A stretch of DNA of 64,000 bases from Euleptes europaea (GCF_029931775.1 NC_079322.1:55769853-55833852); one strand, 5' to 3'; positions 61,501 to 64,000 are shown, counted from the first letter of the stretch. Notes: generated by a model from the sequence alone, not told the origin. Numbers and translations: made by a program.

Positions 61501-64000
61501 CATAGAGTCCAATTGCCAAAGCGGCCATATTTTCCAGGGGAACTGATCTCTATCTGCTGGAGATCAGTTGTAATAGCAGGAAATCTCCAGCTAGTACCAG
61601 GAGGTTGGCAAGTCTACAGATTATCGAGGGCATAAACATGTCTCTTCCCCCCCCCCCCCATAACCACAGCCACAAACTAATTGGCATCTTTACAAAAAAT
61701 TGGTCAATTTTACTTGAGGTCTGGTCTGTGCTTTGATTAAGCCAGTTCATTAACAAGATAAAATAGCGGCCAAGTAATAAGGATGTAGGTTGAGAATTCC
61801 TAAACCACCATTTTCCTTTTGTCTTTTTTTTAGTGCTACAAATTATTTGGAAATGAGGAGAAAGACCAGAAGGATTGGCAGAGTGCACGAAAAATTTGTA
61901 TCAACTTTGGAGGAAACTTGGCCACCATCCTTAATGAACGTGTGCAAGGTGTGATACCTTCATGGTGGCAGATAAAGCTTTGGCTAATAGTTATGAAACA
62001 TCACATTGCCTGTTTTGTGACTTTCTTTTGCGGGGCCTTAGTAACATATCTTTCATGCACCTGCCTGTACTCTTTGGCATACTTCTACAATGCAATAAAA
62101 TGCAAATAAAATAAAATGGAGAGAGGAGAATGATGTAAGCTGCTCTGGGTCCCCACTGGAGAGAAAAGTGAGATATAAATGAAGTAAATAATTGTGATTC
62201 AAAATTTTAAATAAATAATGTAGAAATGGTACTGTTACATGCCTTCTATTCGTTACAAGTATTTTGCGTAAAATAAATGGGAATTATGCAAATAGGTAAG
62301 ATAAAGCCCATAGCATGTTACTAGCCAGAGGAACATTAGGCATGCCAGAATGAGGAATGATGCTCAAGATTTGTTATGAAATATCAAATACCCAGCCAGT
62401 CTCTGTGTAGTGTACCTTCTAAACATCCTTTTGCAGTTTCAATAACATTTTCATCTTTCATATTGCATAGTTCTTAAATTTATTTACGAGTTAGTGCTCA
62501 AGTGTTTCTTTTAGTTCATGCCGAAATCTGGCTCTTGTTTGGATAAATGATATCCCCAAATGTTAGCCATGCCTTTGTTTCCTCCCACCCCTTCTTTTTT
62601 TAGCCTTCCTCACTTTCCATTTAAATAATTTCCCAAATGATGCTTGGATTGGATTAAATGATGTCAATGAAGAGAAAATGTACCTCTGGACCACTGGAAG
62701 AGCAGTCCAGTACACCAACTGGGCCACAGAAATGGCATCATCTCGGTTTGACTCGTCGGTGGGTATTTGATGGCACATTCTTCCTAATCCTACAATATAT
62801 TTGAATACTGCTCTGCTGCTGATTCATTTTTTATGCCTCTTTTCATGAGTCTCTTCAGTATGTAGGCCTAAAATTATAGCCACATGATTAAAAGAAAAGG
62901 CAATATGATTGGACAAAATCATTTAAAAGGAACAGCACATTACTGGAAGCAGTAGAGAGAGAGGTAGACAGAGAGGTAGAGAGATAGAAAGGTTGAGAGG
63001 TTGAGAGAGATAGAGGTAGAGTGGTAGAGATAGAGAGGTAGAGAGAAAGATCTAGATGTCTATGGTTGTTCAGATAGGGGTGCTAACTTTCAAGTGGGGC
63101 CTGGAAATCTCGCAGAATTACAACTGATTTTCAACTACAGAGATTGGTGCCCCTGAAGAGAACAGCAGCTTTGGAGGGTGGACTCTATGGTTTTATACCC
63201 CACTGCCCAAACTCTACCCTCACCAGGCTCTATCTCCATATCTTCAGGAACTTCCCAACTAAGTAGGGTTGCCAATTGCCAGGTAGTAGCAGGAGATCTC
63301 CTGCTAATTCAACTGATCTCGGATCACCTGGAGAAAAATGGCCGCTTTGGCAATTGAACTCTATAGTATTGAAGTCCCTCCCTATCCCAAACCCCGCCTT
63401 CCTCAGGCTCCACCCCAAAAATCTCCCACCGGTAGCAAAGAGGGACCTGGCGACCCTACAACTAAGTGTTAGCAACCTTGCTTGTAGATCAAAGTCTGGG
63501 GTGGGGGGGAAGGTGCTGTCATTATTCGGGCATTGAGGTGATGGCAAGGCAGATAACAAGAAATATGAGTCTTTGGGGCCAGGCCATGAAGGAATCCAGC
63601 AGACTGGATCAGAGATAGCAGGCAAGAATGATGTTGATGGTAGCCCGTGCAAAGACCAAACTTCACATGGAAGCTTGCCTTTATTGTCTGTTTGTGTTAG
63701 GAGGACTGCCTGTTTGAGTGAATGGAGTCACCTTTGAGTTTATAGAGACAGACCTCTGGAGTCTGTAGCCCTGCGTGGCACAGCCCAAGAGGAAATAGAT
63801 CTGAAGTTCCTTCTTCTGTCTCTGACAACTCTGGAGTTACCCACCCCTGTGTAGGTAAGAGGGAAATGAGTGGTCTTCCCTTTACTATATTTAGTTCTTG
63901 TTTTTTCTTTCTTTATAGGAAGATTGTATTGCAATAAGAACCAAACCTCTTAAAGCAGTGGGGAAGTGGAAAGATTTTTTCTGTTCATCTAAGAAAGGTT
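13329..64000 (+). CDS. MRC1: MRC1, macrophage mannose receptor 1 (gene, exons 1-23; 3' end outside window)
   Basis: MRC1 (CD206) is a type I membrane receptor that binds mannose, fucose, GlcNAc and sulfated GalNAc glycans and carries them into endosomes. I place 23 exons (listed separately) that join in one open frame of 1069 codons with no internal stop; every intron starts with GT and ends with AG. Domains by residue: signal peptide 1-20, cysteine-rich ricin-type 21-154, fibronectin II about 155-212, CTLD1 213-354, CTLD2 355-506, CTLD3 507 to about 640, CTLD4 about 645-779, CTLD5 about 794-925, CTLD6 from about 940. The full human protein is 1456 residues with 30 exons, so about a quarter of the coding sequence is missing to the right. 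The Ca2+/sugar ligands of CTLD4 (E741, N743, E749, N763, D764) are kept, so it should bind sugar. MRC2, PLA2R1 and LY75 share the layout but match less well in sequence. Confidence 0.95.
14919..15010 (+). repeat. Perfect 46-bp tandem duplication
   Basis: Two identical 46-base units abut exactly: agcagaataaggaatatgta starts at 14919 and again at 14965. No difference between the copies means a recent duplication. Confidence 0.95.
16030..16420 (-). mobile_element. Possible retroelement end (Penelope-like or LINE), uncertain
   Basis: Read on the minus strand, this block contains ctgctgatgaagcagttgct, a motif often seen in repeated retroelement termini of vertebrates, followed farther on by ttttattgggctacaaagac. 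The limits and family are not certain, and no target duplication was found. Confidence 0.25.
17151..17406 (+). mobile_element. Non-autonomous hAT element (GGGTCGCGACCC-type ends)
   Basis: The left end cagggcttcttaaac and the right end gtttaataagctttc are an imperfect inverted repeat; inside each end is a second inverted block (cactcgcgaccccttt and ggggtcgcgacccac). Flanks ttctatac (17143-17150) and ttctagac (17407-17414) match at 7 of 8 bases. The interior is AT-rich without a transposase. Confidence 0.85.
18140..18290 (+). repeat. Interspersed repeat fragment (ggatcagacc/tccatctagtcc type)
   Basis: The sequence gtattggatcagacctgtag followed by tccatctagtccagcaacta and cagagtggtcaaccaggtgc is a widespread reptile retroelement motif. 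It has no clear ends. It sits in intron 1, some 400 bases before exon 2. Confidence 0.5.
18720..19121 (+). CDS. MRC1: MRC1 exon 2: cysteine-rich (ricin B-type) domain
   Basis: Residues 21-154, 134 codons, phase 1 to 1. It begins [16 protein letters not shown] and contains the QxW-like FRW (58-60) and QRW (98-100). The segment [18 protein letters not shown] (132-149) includes Trp136; the equivalent human Trp stacks on the sulfated GalNAc ligand. Cysteines at 35, 49, 74, 91, 102 and 149 fit the three known disulfides. An N-glycosylation sequon NDT at 104 is also in human. Confidence 0.93.
19708..19987 (+). mobile_element. Non-autonomous hAT element (cagtgatggcgaacc family)
   Basis: The left end cagtgatggcgaacc and the right end ggttcgccaacacgg are an inverted repeat. 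The flanks are a perfect 8-bp duplication, ttctaggc, at 19700-19707 and 19988-19995. The interior has two GC-rich direct repeats built on cagctgggcagcggggagtc. No transposase frame. Confidence 0.92.
20647..20820 (+). CDS. MRC1: MRC1 exon 3: fibronectin type II domain
   Basis: Residues 155-212, 58 codons, phase 1 to 1. The four-cysteine FNII pattern is complete: [16 protein letters not shown], then [12 protein letters not shown], then LYGFCP. In the family this domain binds collagen; the aromatic residues of the pocket (F, W, Y, W) are kept. Confidence 0.93.
21830..22320. other. GC-rich unassigned block in intron 3
   Basis: This block is much richer in GC than its surroundings and contains phrases such as ggcataatttgccctacg and gacgctggcataggggtcat. 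It is preceded by a short GA repeat (21830-21845). I cannot name a family; it could be a non-coding repeat or part of a larger element. Open frames on both strands lack any domain. Confidence 0.35.
22498..22585 (+). repeat. (TTTC)n microsatellite
   Basis: About 21 uninterrupted TTTC units, directly followed by ttctcctcttcttttttgg. It lies about 60 bases upstream of the exon 4 acceptor. The overlapping FLSF-repeat open frame is an artefact of the repeat. Confidence 0.97.
22647..22811 (+). CDS. MRC1: MRC1 exon 4: CTLD1, first part
   Basis: Residues 213-267, phase 1 to 1. It reads [19 protein letters not shown] and then [18 protein letters not shown], very close to human. The acceptor (ctacag, 22641-22646) sits about 60 bases after a long TTTC microsatellite. 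Confidence 0.93.
23130..23420 (+). mobile_element. Retroelement fragment with hammerhead-like core (Penelope-like end?)
   Basis: 23145-23184 can be drawn as a type-I hammerhead: gacca pairs with tggtc as stem I, ctgaaga matches the CUGANGA box, ggc/gcc close stem II, and cgcgta supplies a GUA cleavage triplet. The second conserved box is not canonical, so activity is unlikely. Minimal hammerheads of this layout are known from terminal repeats of Penelope-like retroelements. The sequence that follows is AT-rich without a frame. Confidence 0.4.
23901..24182 (-). mobile_element. Sauria-type tRNA SINE, complete copy
   Basis: On the minus strand it starts aggagccccgtggcgcagag, has the B-box-like gttcgatccc core and ends near tttacctttata. 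Flanking 14-bp direct repeats tgctcacctctata (23887-23900 and 24183-24196) are a retrotransposition target duplication. The second member of the family is at 26919-27219. Confidence 0.9.
24183..24722 (+). mobile_element. LINE ORF2 C-terminus and 3' tail (CR1/L2-like)
   Basis: The frame from about 24190 to 24470 reads [20 protein letters not shown], then [19 protein letters not shown] and [19 protein letters not shown], the Cys/His-containing end of a non-LTR ORF2 common in reptile LINEs. It ends at a stop and continues in a shifted frame. The tail has aataaaggtattgattgatt. The Sauria SINE at 23901 abuts it, apparently inserted into it. Confidence 0.65.
24870..25005 (+). mobile_element. LINE 3' tail fragment (L2-like)
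   Basis: The sequence gctgctttgaactgattgga-type ending (ggaaactgctttgaactgat, then aaaagtggtataaaataga) is the typical L2/CR1-like 3' end of reptile genomes. It is short and diverged. Confidence 0.45.
25529..25642 (+). CDS. MRC1: MRC1 exon 5: CTLD1, middle part
   Basis: Residues 268-305, phase 1 to 1. It carries the CTLD core [19 protein letters not shown] and FRYLNWAPG. The WIGL motif is WFGL here. Confidence 0.93.
26033..26487 (+). mobile_element. BovB (RTE) LINE, 5'-truncated copy with ORF2 C-terminus
   Basis: The upstream part reads tgaaagctggacagtgaaga and gaaatgtggtgttggaggag (YGCESW...FEMWCWRR type). The open frame 26200-26454 gives [37 protein letters not shown] and [16 protein letters not shown], the C-terminus of BovB ORF2. 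It ends in agggtcgccatgagtcggaa and a CA repeat. An A-run at 26132-26147 interrupts the frame. It is truncated far from the 5' end, so not mobile. Confidence 0.9.
26919..27219 (+). mobile_element. Sauria-type tRNA SINE, complete copy
   Basis: It starts aggagccccgtggcgcagag, has the B-box-like gttcgatcccgg, a middle part ggtagccggctcaaggttga, and a BovB-related 3' part (catgggtcaggaatgacccg). Perfect 12-bp target duplications atatttgtttct flank it at 26907-26918 and 27220-27231. Confidence 0.93.
27533..27679 (+). CDS. MRC1: MRC1 exon 6: CTLD1, last part
   Basis: Residues 306-354, phase 1 to 1. It reads [37 protein letters not shown] and ends TLNSFTIPS. There is no EPN-type sugar site in CTLD1, as in mammals. 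The acceptor is weak (cattccttgaag) but the frame and similarity fix it. Confidence 0.92.
27680..28250. other. MRC1 intron 6, left part; nothing recognised
   Basis: The 159-codon frame at 27684-28163 runs straight on from the exon 6 donor in another frame. It shows no domain and no similarity I recognise, and sits in an intron whose splice sites are clear. I treat it as chance. Confidence 0.4.
28255..29585 (+). mobile_element. Unclassified repeat with internal ~130-150 bp tandem units
   Basis: Between 28600 and 29150 a unit of roughly 130-150 bases recurs three to four times: gagctt-cattgccagagtg, gggttctgctgggca, tgtacattgcca, ctgctgggcttgcaa. Both flanks (28315-28400 and 29440-29560) are rich in aatatt/cccaaa words in mirrored arrangement, so an inverted-repeat transposon that captured a minisatellite is possible. 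The right edge reads tgcacacccctag. I see no target duplication and cannot name the family. Confidence 0.4.
29590..31540. other. MRC1 intron 6, middle part; no gene
   Basis: 29600-30300 is purine-rich with homopolymer G runs and no recognisable element. 30415-30490 ends like a short L2-type LINE tail (tagactgccttggatgcagc). 30500-31540 shows nothing I can name. Confidence 0.35.
31545..31745 (+). mobile_element. tRNA-derived SINE copy
   Basis: It reads ggtgcagaggtgagagtgct, aggatctgggagacc, ggttgagattcccacc (B-box-like), then acagggttgttgtgttgata. The order of blocks equals the SINE at 10248-10740. Confidence 0.7.
31870..32135 (-). mobile_element. BovB LINE 3' end, older copy
   Basis: On the minus strand it codes [19 protein letters not shown], then [13 protein letters not shown] and [16 protein letters not shown], and ends in ttgccataagtcggaagtga. 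It differs from the near-identical trio at 26033, 42603 and 46151 at many positions, so it is an older insertion. Confidence 0.85.
32431..32808 (+). mobile_element. hAT-type MITE with palindromic interior
   Basis: The ends are tagggttgccaggtcc and ggtaagccta. Perfect 8-bp duplications cccatcag flank it at 32423-32430 and 32809-32816. Inside, ggtcacttccaggtttagcc and acactctagcaatctcc are mirrored by ggttgctagagtgtc and acccagaagtaatg, giving a fold-back core. It is GC-rich, with no coding frame. Confidence 0.88.
33560..33742 (+). CDS. MRC1: MRC1 exon 7: CTLD2, first part
   Basis: Residues 355-415, phase 1 to 1. It reads [37 protein letters not shown] and IISQLGY. The split codon at the 3' junction gives Gln where human has Glu. 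Confidence 0.93.
33743..35260. other. MRC1 intron 7, left part; nothing recognised
   Basis: AT-rich intron with a purine-rich patch at 34150-34330. No repeat ends, RNA gene or coding frame could be supported. Confidence 0.35.
35331..35758 (-). mobile_element. TAGGGTTGCCA MITE, middle copy B (split by copy C)
   Basis: It starts tagggttgccaacctccagg and ends acctggcaaccctt, opposite in orientation to A and C. The flanks tgaggagg (35323-35330) and cgaggagg (35759-35766) match at 7 of 8 bases and belong to copy A. Copy C lies inside it. Confidence 0.85.
35483..35692 (+). mobile_element. TAGGGTTGCCA MITE, inner copy C, complete
   Basis: It starts tagggttgccaggtccctct and ends gttggcaaccctta-type terminus (ttggcaaccc, then ta). 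A perfect 8-bp duplication cccgccct at 35475-35482 and 35693-35700 lies within copy B. At 210 bp this is the cleanest full-length member in the window. Confidence 0.92.
36049..36530 (+). mobile_element. Non-autonomous hAT element (caggggtggggaacc family), complete
   Basis: The left end caggggtggggaacc and the right end gttccccacccctg are an inverted repeat. A perfect 8-bp duplication ccttagat flanks it at 36041-36048 and 36531-36538. 482 bp, with no transposase. A truncated relative lies at 60807. Confidence 0.94.
36880..37105 (+). mobile_element. TAGGGTTGCCA-family MITE, diverged copy
   Basis: The order of blocks is retained: cttcaggttgggagcttcct, agggaggggagggacc, ccattttctccaggggaact, cctgaaggctggcaaccc. 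The ends are worn and no duplication is seen. It lies about 95 bases before exon 8. Confidence 0.65.
37200..37357 (+). CDS. MRC1: MRC1 exon 8: CTLD2, middle part
   Basis: Residues 416-468, phase 1 to 0. It starts [20 protein letters not shown] after the split codon and ends [10 protein letters not shown]. The acceptor is the short tgtgtacgctag; the donor is gtaaaa. Confidence 0.93.
38733..40667 (+). mobile_element. Ty3/gypsy-type LTR retrotransposon, incomplete
   Basis: Long direct repeats (5' LTR 38733-39255; 3' LTR copy about 40262-40667) start TGTCAG and end CTGACA. The element is flanked by a 5-bp duplication, caaac, at 38728-38732 and 40668-40672. The LTR carries TATAAA (39097-39102) and AATAAA (39176-39181). 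Between the LTRs lies only gag sequence; no protease, reverse transcriptase or integrase is seen, so this is a broken fossil. The LTRs differ at about 3% of positions where they overlap, so it is young by the standards of the window. Confidence 0.88.
39542..40297 (+). pseudogene. gag remnant of the LTR element (Ty3/gypsy, Sushi/RTL-like)
   Basis: A gag-like open frame. It has a heptad-like stretch ([20 protein letters not shown]), then a capsid-like region with [40 protein letters not shown] and [20 protein letters not shown], which is the layout of Ty3/gypsy Gag proteins related to Sushi-ichi and the domesticated RTL/PEG10 family. No zinc knuckle is seen. It is part of a broken element and not a host gene. 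Confidence 0.75.
40868..41080 (+). mobile_element. tRNA-derived SINE (ggctcactggtagagcatc family)
   Basis: The head reads tggctcactggtagagcatc (A box) and ggttcaatccctgg (B box), followed by ctccagttaaagggac, gagagctgctgccagtctga and ataaggcagcttcatgtgac. Not a functional tRNA gene: no acceptor stem closes and it continues into a SINE body. A second copy on the minus strand is at 43422-43615. Confidence 0.88.
41486..41599 (+). CDS. MRC1: MRC1 exon 9: CTLD2, last part, and linker
   Basis: Residues 469-506, phase 0 to 0. It reads [20 protein letters not shown] and then a charged linker ending EIVEEGCRR, aligned with human EIVEVEKGCRK. Confidence 0.92.
42261..42376 (+). CDS. MRC1: MRC1 exon 10: CTLD3, first part
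   Basis: Residues 507-544 plus two bases, phase 0 to 2. It reads [20 protein letters not shown] and [18 protein letters not shown], with the Arg codon split AG|A. Confidence 0.93.
42603..42742 (+). mobile_element. BovB LINE 3' end, recent short copy
   Basis: The segment from ttgactcaataaaggaagcc to ggcacttaacacacacac is nearly identical to the ends of the copies at 26033 and 46151. Confidence 0.9.
42905..43190 (+). mobile_element. tRNA-derived SINE with CTT/CTC tail
   Basis: The head region (gtggagtggtggtgtctgat, gagaaccgggtttgattccc) is followed by a partly repeated B-box region, then cagctctctcaaccccacct, gtagagaaagtcagcatata and a (TCC)n tail at 43170-43188. No target duplication found. 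Confidence 0.8.
43422..43615 (-). mobile_element. tRNA-derived SINE (ggctcactggtagagcatc family), minus copy
   Basis: On the minus strand it reads tggctcagtggtagagcctc, tcccaggttcaatccccggt and ends gaaggcagcttcatgtgtt. It has the same order of blocks as the copy at 40868. Confidence 0.87.
43735..43850 (-). mobile_element. LINE 3' tail fragment (L2-like)
   Basis: The sequence atttgtagtccgcctttctc followed by ggattcaaggtggattacac is the reverse complement of the common L2/CR1-like 3' end in reptiles. Confidence 0.45.
44022..44170 (+). CDS. MRC1: MRC1 exon 11: CTLD3, middle part
   Basis: Residues 545-594, phase 2 to 1. It reads [20 protein letters not shown], then [19 protein letters not shown] and [10 protein letters not shown]. 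The donor is gtatgt. Confidence 0.94.
44305..44610 (+). mobile_element. CR1 LINE 3' end
   Basis: It reads ctagacattaggaagaattt, gaggtggtgagatctccttc, ggaggtttttaagaagaggt, gttggacttgatgaccctgg, and ends with the tandem octamer attctatgattcta at 44590-44606. This is the diagnostic CR1 3' terminus. Only the last ~300 bases are present. Confidence 0.93.
45230..45600 (+). mobile_element. MITE remnant followed by a LINE 3' tail
   Basis: 45235-45375 keeps gctgccattttcttcagggg and ctggaagctggcaactcta of the TAGGGTTGCCA family. 45400-45595 ends gctgccttgagggccctaac and gaaaatgttttaaataaata, the usual L2-like tail. Confidence 0.55.
45823..46060 (-). mobile_element. Composite SINE: tRNA head on the 5S-SINE body
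   Basis: The left part (45835-45920) is the body shared with the 5S SINEs (caagtcacagctgatttatg, agggttttcaaggcaagaga, ggtggtttgctattgcctgc). The right part is a tRNA-type head on the minus strand (gtggttacgagtggcagact, ccggcttcgattccccactc) instead of 5S sequence. It links the two SINE types. Confidence 0.8.
46151..46549 (+). mobile_element. BovB LINE, 5'-truncated recent copy
   Basis: A 117-codon frame (46180-46533) reads [58 protein letters not shown] and ends in [13 protein letters not shown]. It ends with agggtcgccatgagtcggaa and a CA repeat. Near-identical to the copy at 26033 and lacking that copy's long A-run. Confidence 0.92.
46880..47079 (+). CDS. MRC1: MRC1 exon 12: end of CTLD3, linker, start of CTLD4
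   Basis: Residues 595-661, phase 1 to 0. It reads [20 protein letters not shown], a span almost identical to human, then [19 protein letters not shown], a Pro/Thr-rich linker that is more proline-rich than the human one, then [16 protein letters not shown], which opens CTLD4. Confidence 0.94.
47080..47545. other. MRC1 intron 12, left part; LINE-tail-like block, otherwise blank
   Basis: 47140-47240 resembles a reversed LINE tail (ttataatctgccccattagg). The rest shows no recognisable feature. Confidence 0.35.
47550..47752 (+). mobile_element. TAGGGTTGCCA-family MITE
   Basis: It starts tagggttgccagatccagac and ends ggaggctggcatcacta, with the usual internal order (gccatagagtccacactcca, ccattttctccagggg). 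The 8-bp flanks no longer match. Confidence 0.75.
48666..48871 (-). mobile_element. TAGGGTTGCCA-family MITE, complete
   Basis: It starts tagggctgtcaacctccagg and ends gagatggcaaccct plus a. The flanks tcttttgg (48658-48665) and tattttgg (48872-48879) match at 7 of 8 bases. Confidence 0.85.
49598..49719 (+). CDS. MRC1: MRC1 exon 13: CTLD4, second part
   Basis: Residues 662-701 plus two bases, phase 0 to 2. It reads [20 protein letters not shown] and [12 protein letters not shown]. The split codon TT|G gives Leu. Confidence 0.92.
50045..50232 (+). mobile_element. Non-autonomous hAT element (caggggtgtcaaac family), complete
   Basis: The ends caggggtgtcaaac and gtttgacacccctg are a perfect 14-bp inverted repeat. 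A perfect 8-bp duplication agttaaaa flanks it at 50037-50044 and 50233-50240. 188 bp in total. Confidence 0.95.
50968..51055 (+). CDS. MRC1: MRC1 exon 14: CTLD4, third part
   Basis: Residues 702-731, phase 2 to 0. It reads [20 protein letters not shown] and GFTWSDGSP, the WIGL-to-SDGSP core of a C-type lectin fold. The donor is gtaagt. Confidence 0.94.
51490..51745 (-). mobile_element. tRNA-derived SINE with CTT tail
   Basis: On the minus strand it starts gagagccaacatggtgtagt, has the B-box-like caggtttgattcccctctcc, then cagttctctcagaactctct, ctacctcacaaggtgcctgt, ggtataaaaaccaactcatc and a CTT-rich end. Same family as 42905 and 55081. Confidence 0.87.
51796..51869 (+). repeat. 37-bp tandem duplication
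   Basis: The unit tggttcttgtgtctaacttc... is repeated once, starting at 51796 and 51833, with two or three differences (taactt/tagctt, cagttg/caattg). Confidence 0.9.
52038..52182 (+). CDS. MRC1: MRC1 exon 15: CTLD4, sugar-binding site
   Basis: Residues 732-779, phase 0 to 1. It reads [20 protein letters not shown] and [17 protein letters not shown]. The EPN motif (E741, N743), E749 and the WND pair (N763, D764) are the five Ca2+ ligands of the mannose site in the human receptor, all present at matching spacing. Confidence 0.95.
52518..52734 (-). mobile_element. 5S-rRNA-derived SINE
   Basis: Left: body with a T-rich end (poly(A) on the minus strand), then gccatcaagtcacatttgac and gtttgccattgcctgcttcc. 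Right: ggtctcccatccaaatactt and taacttagcttctgagatct, the reverse complement of 5S rRNA. Confidence 0.85.
53560..53660 (-). mobile_element. tRNA-derived SINE remnant
   Basis: The sequence aactggagatgccagagatt followed by cctggccccttctgcatgta is a piece of the SINE family seen whole at 43422. Both ends are missing. Confidence 0.5.
53908..54124 (-). mobile_element. 5S-rRNA-derived SINE
   Basis: Body: agcgccttcaagtcacagcc, gttttcatggcaagagacta, ggtttgccagtaccttcctc. Head (minus strand): ggtctcccatccaaatacta, ccctgcttagcttctgagat. The BovB-like end (caagtcacagccgacttatg) is well kept. It lies about 60 bases before exon 16. Confidence 0.87.
54182..54223 (+). CDS. MRC1: MRC1 exon 16: CTLD4-CTLD5 linker
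   Basis: A 42-base exon, phase 1 to 1, coding [13 protein letters not shown] plus split codons. A tiny Pro-rich linker exon is also present at this place in human (QTPKPEPTPAP). The acceptor has a strong pyrimidine tract (tgctttttttccccag) and the donor is gtaagc. Confidence 0.88.
54690..55440 (+). mobile_element. L2-clade LINE ORF2 fragment, split by a SINE
   Basis: 54754-55056 codes [20 protein letters not shown], then [20 protein letters not shown] and [15 protein letters not shown], the hallmark end of L2-like reverse transcriptases. After a SINE at 55081-55335 the LINE sequence resumes with ccagagagactcactagtag. No complete frame remains upstream. Confidence 0.85.
55081..55335 (+). mobile_element. 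tRNA-derived SINE inside the L2 LINE
   Basis: It starts gagctagcgtggtgtagtgg, has ggagaaccgggttggtttcc, cagccccacctacctcacag, gtggtagagaaagtcggcat and a (TCC)n-rich tail near 55321-55334. It interrupts L2 sequence on both sides. Confidence 0.87.
56000..56163 (+). CDS. MRC1: MRC1 exon 17: CTLD5, first part
   Basis: Residues 794-848, phase 1 to 0. It reads [37 protein letters not shown] and RKFLLSY. The donor is gtaagg. Confidence 0.93.
56368..56770 (+). mobile_element. tRNA-derived SINE remnant hit by a 5S SINE
   Basis: The head gagagccagtgtagtataaa (56368-56387) continues after the inserted element with ggctttggattagggagact and gattcaagtccttgttctgc (B-box-like). The 3' half is lost. 56690-56765 holds a second, different SINE remnant (ctctgtggttcagagcatcc). 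Confidence 0.7.
56400..56609 (-). mobile_element. 5S-rRNA-derived SINE with target duplication
   Basis: The body (accaccaagtcacaatcaac, gttttcaaggcaagagacat) and the reversed 5S head (ggtctcccatccaaatgcta, ccctgcttagcttccaagat) are flanked by a 10-bp direct repeat, tggctttgga, at 56390-56399 and 56610-56619. The T-rich start is the poly(A) tail on the minus strand. Confidence 0.9.
57382..57449 (+). CDS. MRC1: MRC1 exon 18: CTLD5, second part
   Basis: A short exon of 68 bases, residues 849-870 plus two bases, phase 0 to 2. It reads [20 protein letters not shown], matching human SAYFIGLLISLDK. Confidence 0.93.
57480..57960 (-). mobile_element. LINE 3' region (L2-like), minus strand
   Basis: It starts with a ttta-rich tail and tttatatcccacatttcctt, the reverse complement of an L2-like end, followed by ggtgacttacaatactagt. 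The right limit is uncertain. Confidence 0.5.
58072..58121 (+). repeat. 17-bp tandem triplication
   Basis: The unit tagatgctccgtattac occurs three times in a row, the third with one change (tccgta to tctgta). Confidence 0.9.
58190..58410 (+). mobile_element. TAGGGTTGCCA-family MITE, diverged
   Basis: It starts taggattaccatctttaggt and ends tggaggttggcaaccata with the usual order between. The flanks agcaagag and agcaggaa match at 6 of 8 bases. Confidence 0.75.
58567..58995 (+). mobile_element. hAT-type MITE with palindromic interior
   Basis: Ends tagggttgccaagtgcc and ctggtaatgcta. A perfect 8-bp duplication ccccacca lies at 58559-58566 and 58996-59003. The interior repeats ccttttaccactcaaa and its mirror gagtggtaaaaggccc several times, around gcggcacttccgggtgtaac. 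Confidence 0.9.
59266..59366 (+). CDS. MRC1: MRC1 exon 19: CTLD5, sugar-binding loop
   Basis: Residues 871-904, phase 2 to 1. It reads [20 protein letters not shown] and [13 protein letters not shown] (E887, N889) and the following acidic residues fit the second Ca2+-dependent sugar site of the receptor. Confidence 0.94.
59539..59681 (+). CDS. MRC1: MRC1 exon 20: end of CTLD5, linker, start of CTLD6
   Basis: Residues 905-952, phase 1 to 0. It reads [20 protein letters not shown], whose WND (N908, D909) completes the CTLD5 Ca2+ site, then a linker with sequons NSS and NAT as in human, then [11 protein letters not shown] opening CTLD6. The donor is gtagag. Confidence 0.93.
59847..60206 (+). 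mobile_element. hAT-type MITE with long palindrome
   Basis: Ends tagggttgccaggtcccc and cggcaaccct plus a. A perfect 8-bp duplication gttgtgag is at 59839-59846 and 60207-60214. The arms at about 59944-60000 (cacttccagtttacacccag) and 60055-60114 (gggtgtaaaccagaagtg) are near-perfect inverted copies, so the middle can fold into one long hairpin. Confidence 0.92.
60688..61100 (-). mobile_element. TAGGGTTGCCA MITE cut by a truncated caggggtggggaacc hAT
   Basis: 60690-60806 is the first half of a minus-oriented MITE (cgggttgccaacctccaagt). At 60807 it passes into caggggtggggaaccttttt, a shorter relative of the hAT at 36049 that runs to about 61085. The far ends of both are missing. Confidence 0.75.
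61130..61345. mobile_element. LINE tail (+) joined to a BovB end (-)
   Basis: 61130-61235 is an L2-like tail (ctctaagcccggcctttggc). Then a GT repeat (61238-61264) and gaagtgccgtcaagtcgttt, cgattcatggcgaccctatg: the BovB 3' end read on the minus strand, whose CA tail is the GT repeat here. Confidence 0.75.
61415..61616 (+). mobile_element. TAGGGTTGCCA-family MITE, complete
   Basis: It starts tagggttgctaggtccattt and ends gaggttggcaagtcta. A perfect 8-bp duplication cagattat is at 61407-61414 and 61617-61624. 202 bp. Confidence 0.93.
61834..61948 (+). CDS. MRC1: MRC1 exon 21: CTLD6, second part
   Basis: Residues 953-990, phase 0 to 1. It reads [20 protein letters not shown] and [15 protein letters not shown]. 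The exon is taken to end at 61948 with donor gtgtga, which keeps the phase for the next exon. Confidence 0.9.
62604..62758 (+). CDS. MRC1: MRC1 exon 22: CTLD6, third part
   Basis: Residues 991-1042, phase 1 to 0. It reads [36 protein letters not shown] and ends SSRFDSS. This variable loop is shorter than in human (which has GYPGGRRSSLSYED). The donor is gtgggt. Confidence 0.9.
62950..63050 (+). repeat. GAGA/GGTAGA simple repeat
   Basis: Imperfect repeats of gagaggtaga and gagatagaggt fill this stretch of intron 22. Confidence 0.9.
63075..63480 (+). mobile_element. TAGGGTTGCCA MITE, outer copy D (split by copy E)
   Basis: It starts taggggtgctaactttcaag and, after copy E, ends gttagcaaccttg. 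The ends and interior are more worn than those of E, and its own flanking duplication cannot be read with confidence. Confidence 0.75.
63264..63458 (-). mobile_element. TAGGGTTGCCA MITE, inner copy E, complete
   Basis: It starts tagggttgccaattgccagg and ends ggacctggcgacccta. A perfect 8-bp duplication caactaag is at 63256-63263 and 63459-63466, inside copy D. Confidence 0.92.
63919..64000 (+). CDS. MRC1: MRC1 exon 23 (partial at window edge): CTLD6, last part
   Basis: Residues from 1043. It reads [20 protein letters not shown] and FCSSKKG and is still open at the window edge. Acceptor tctttatag ends at 63918. The Cys and Trp positions match human (DADCVVI, GKWMDDTC). Confidence 0.88.

Noticed and set aside
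1-64000. CRISPR arrays, operons, bacterial promoters
   Set aside because: The window is intron-bearing vertebrate DNA; the only regular repeats are microsatellites and minisatellites.
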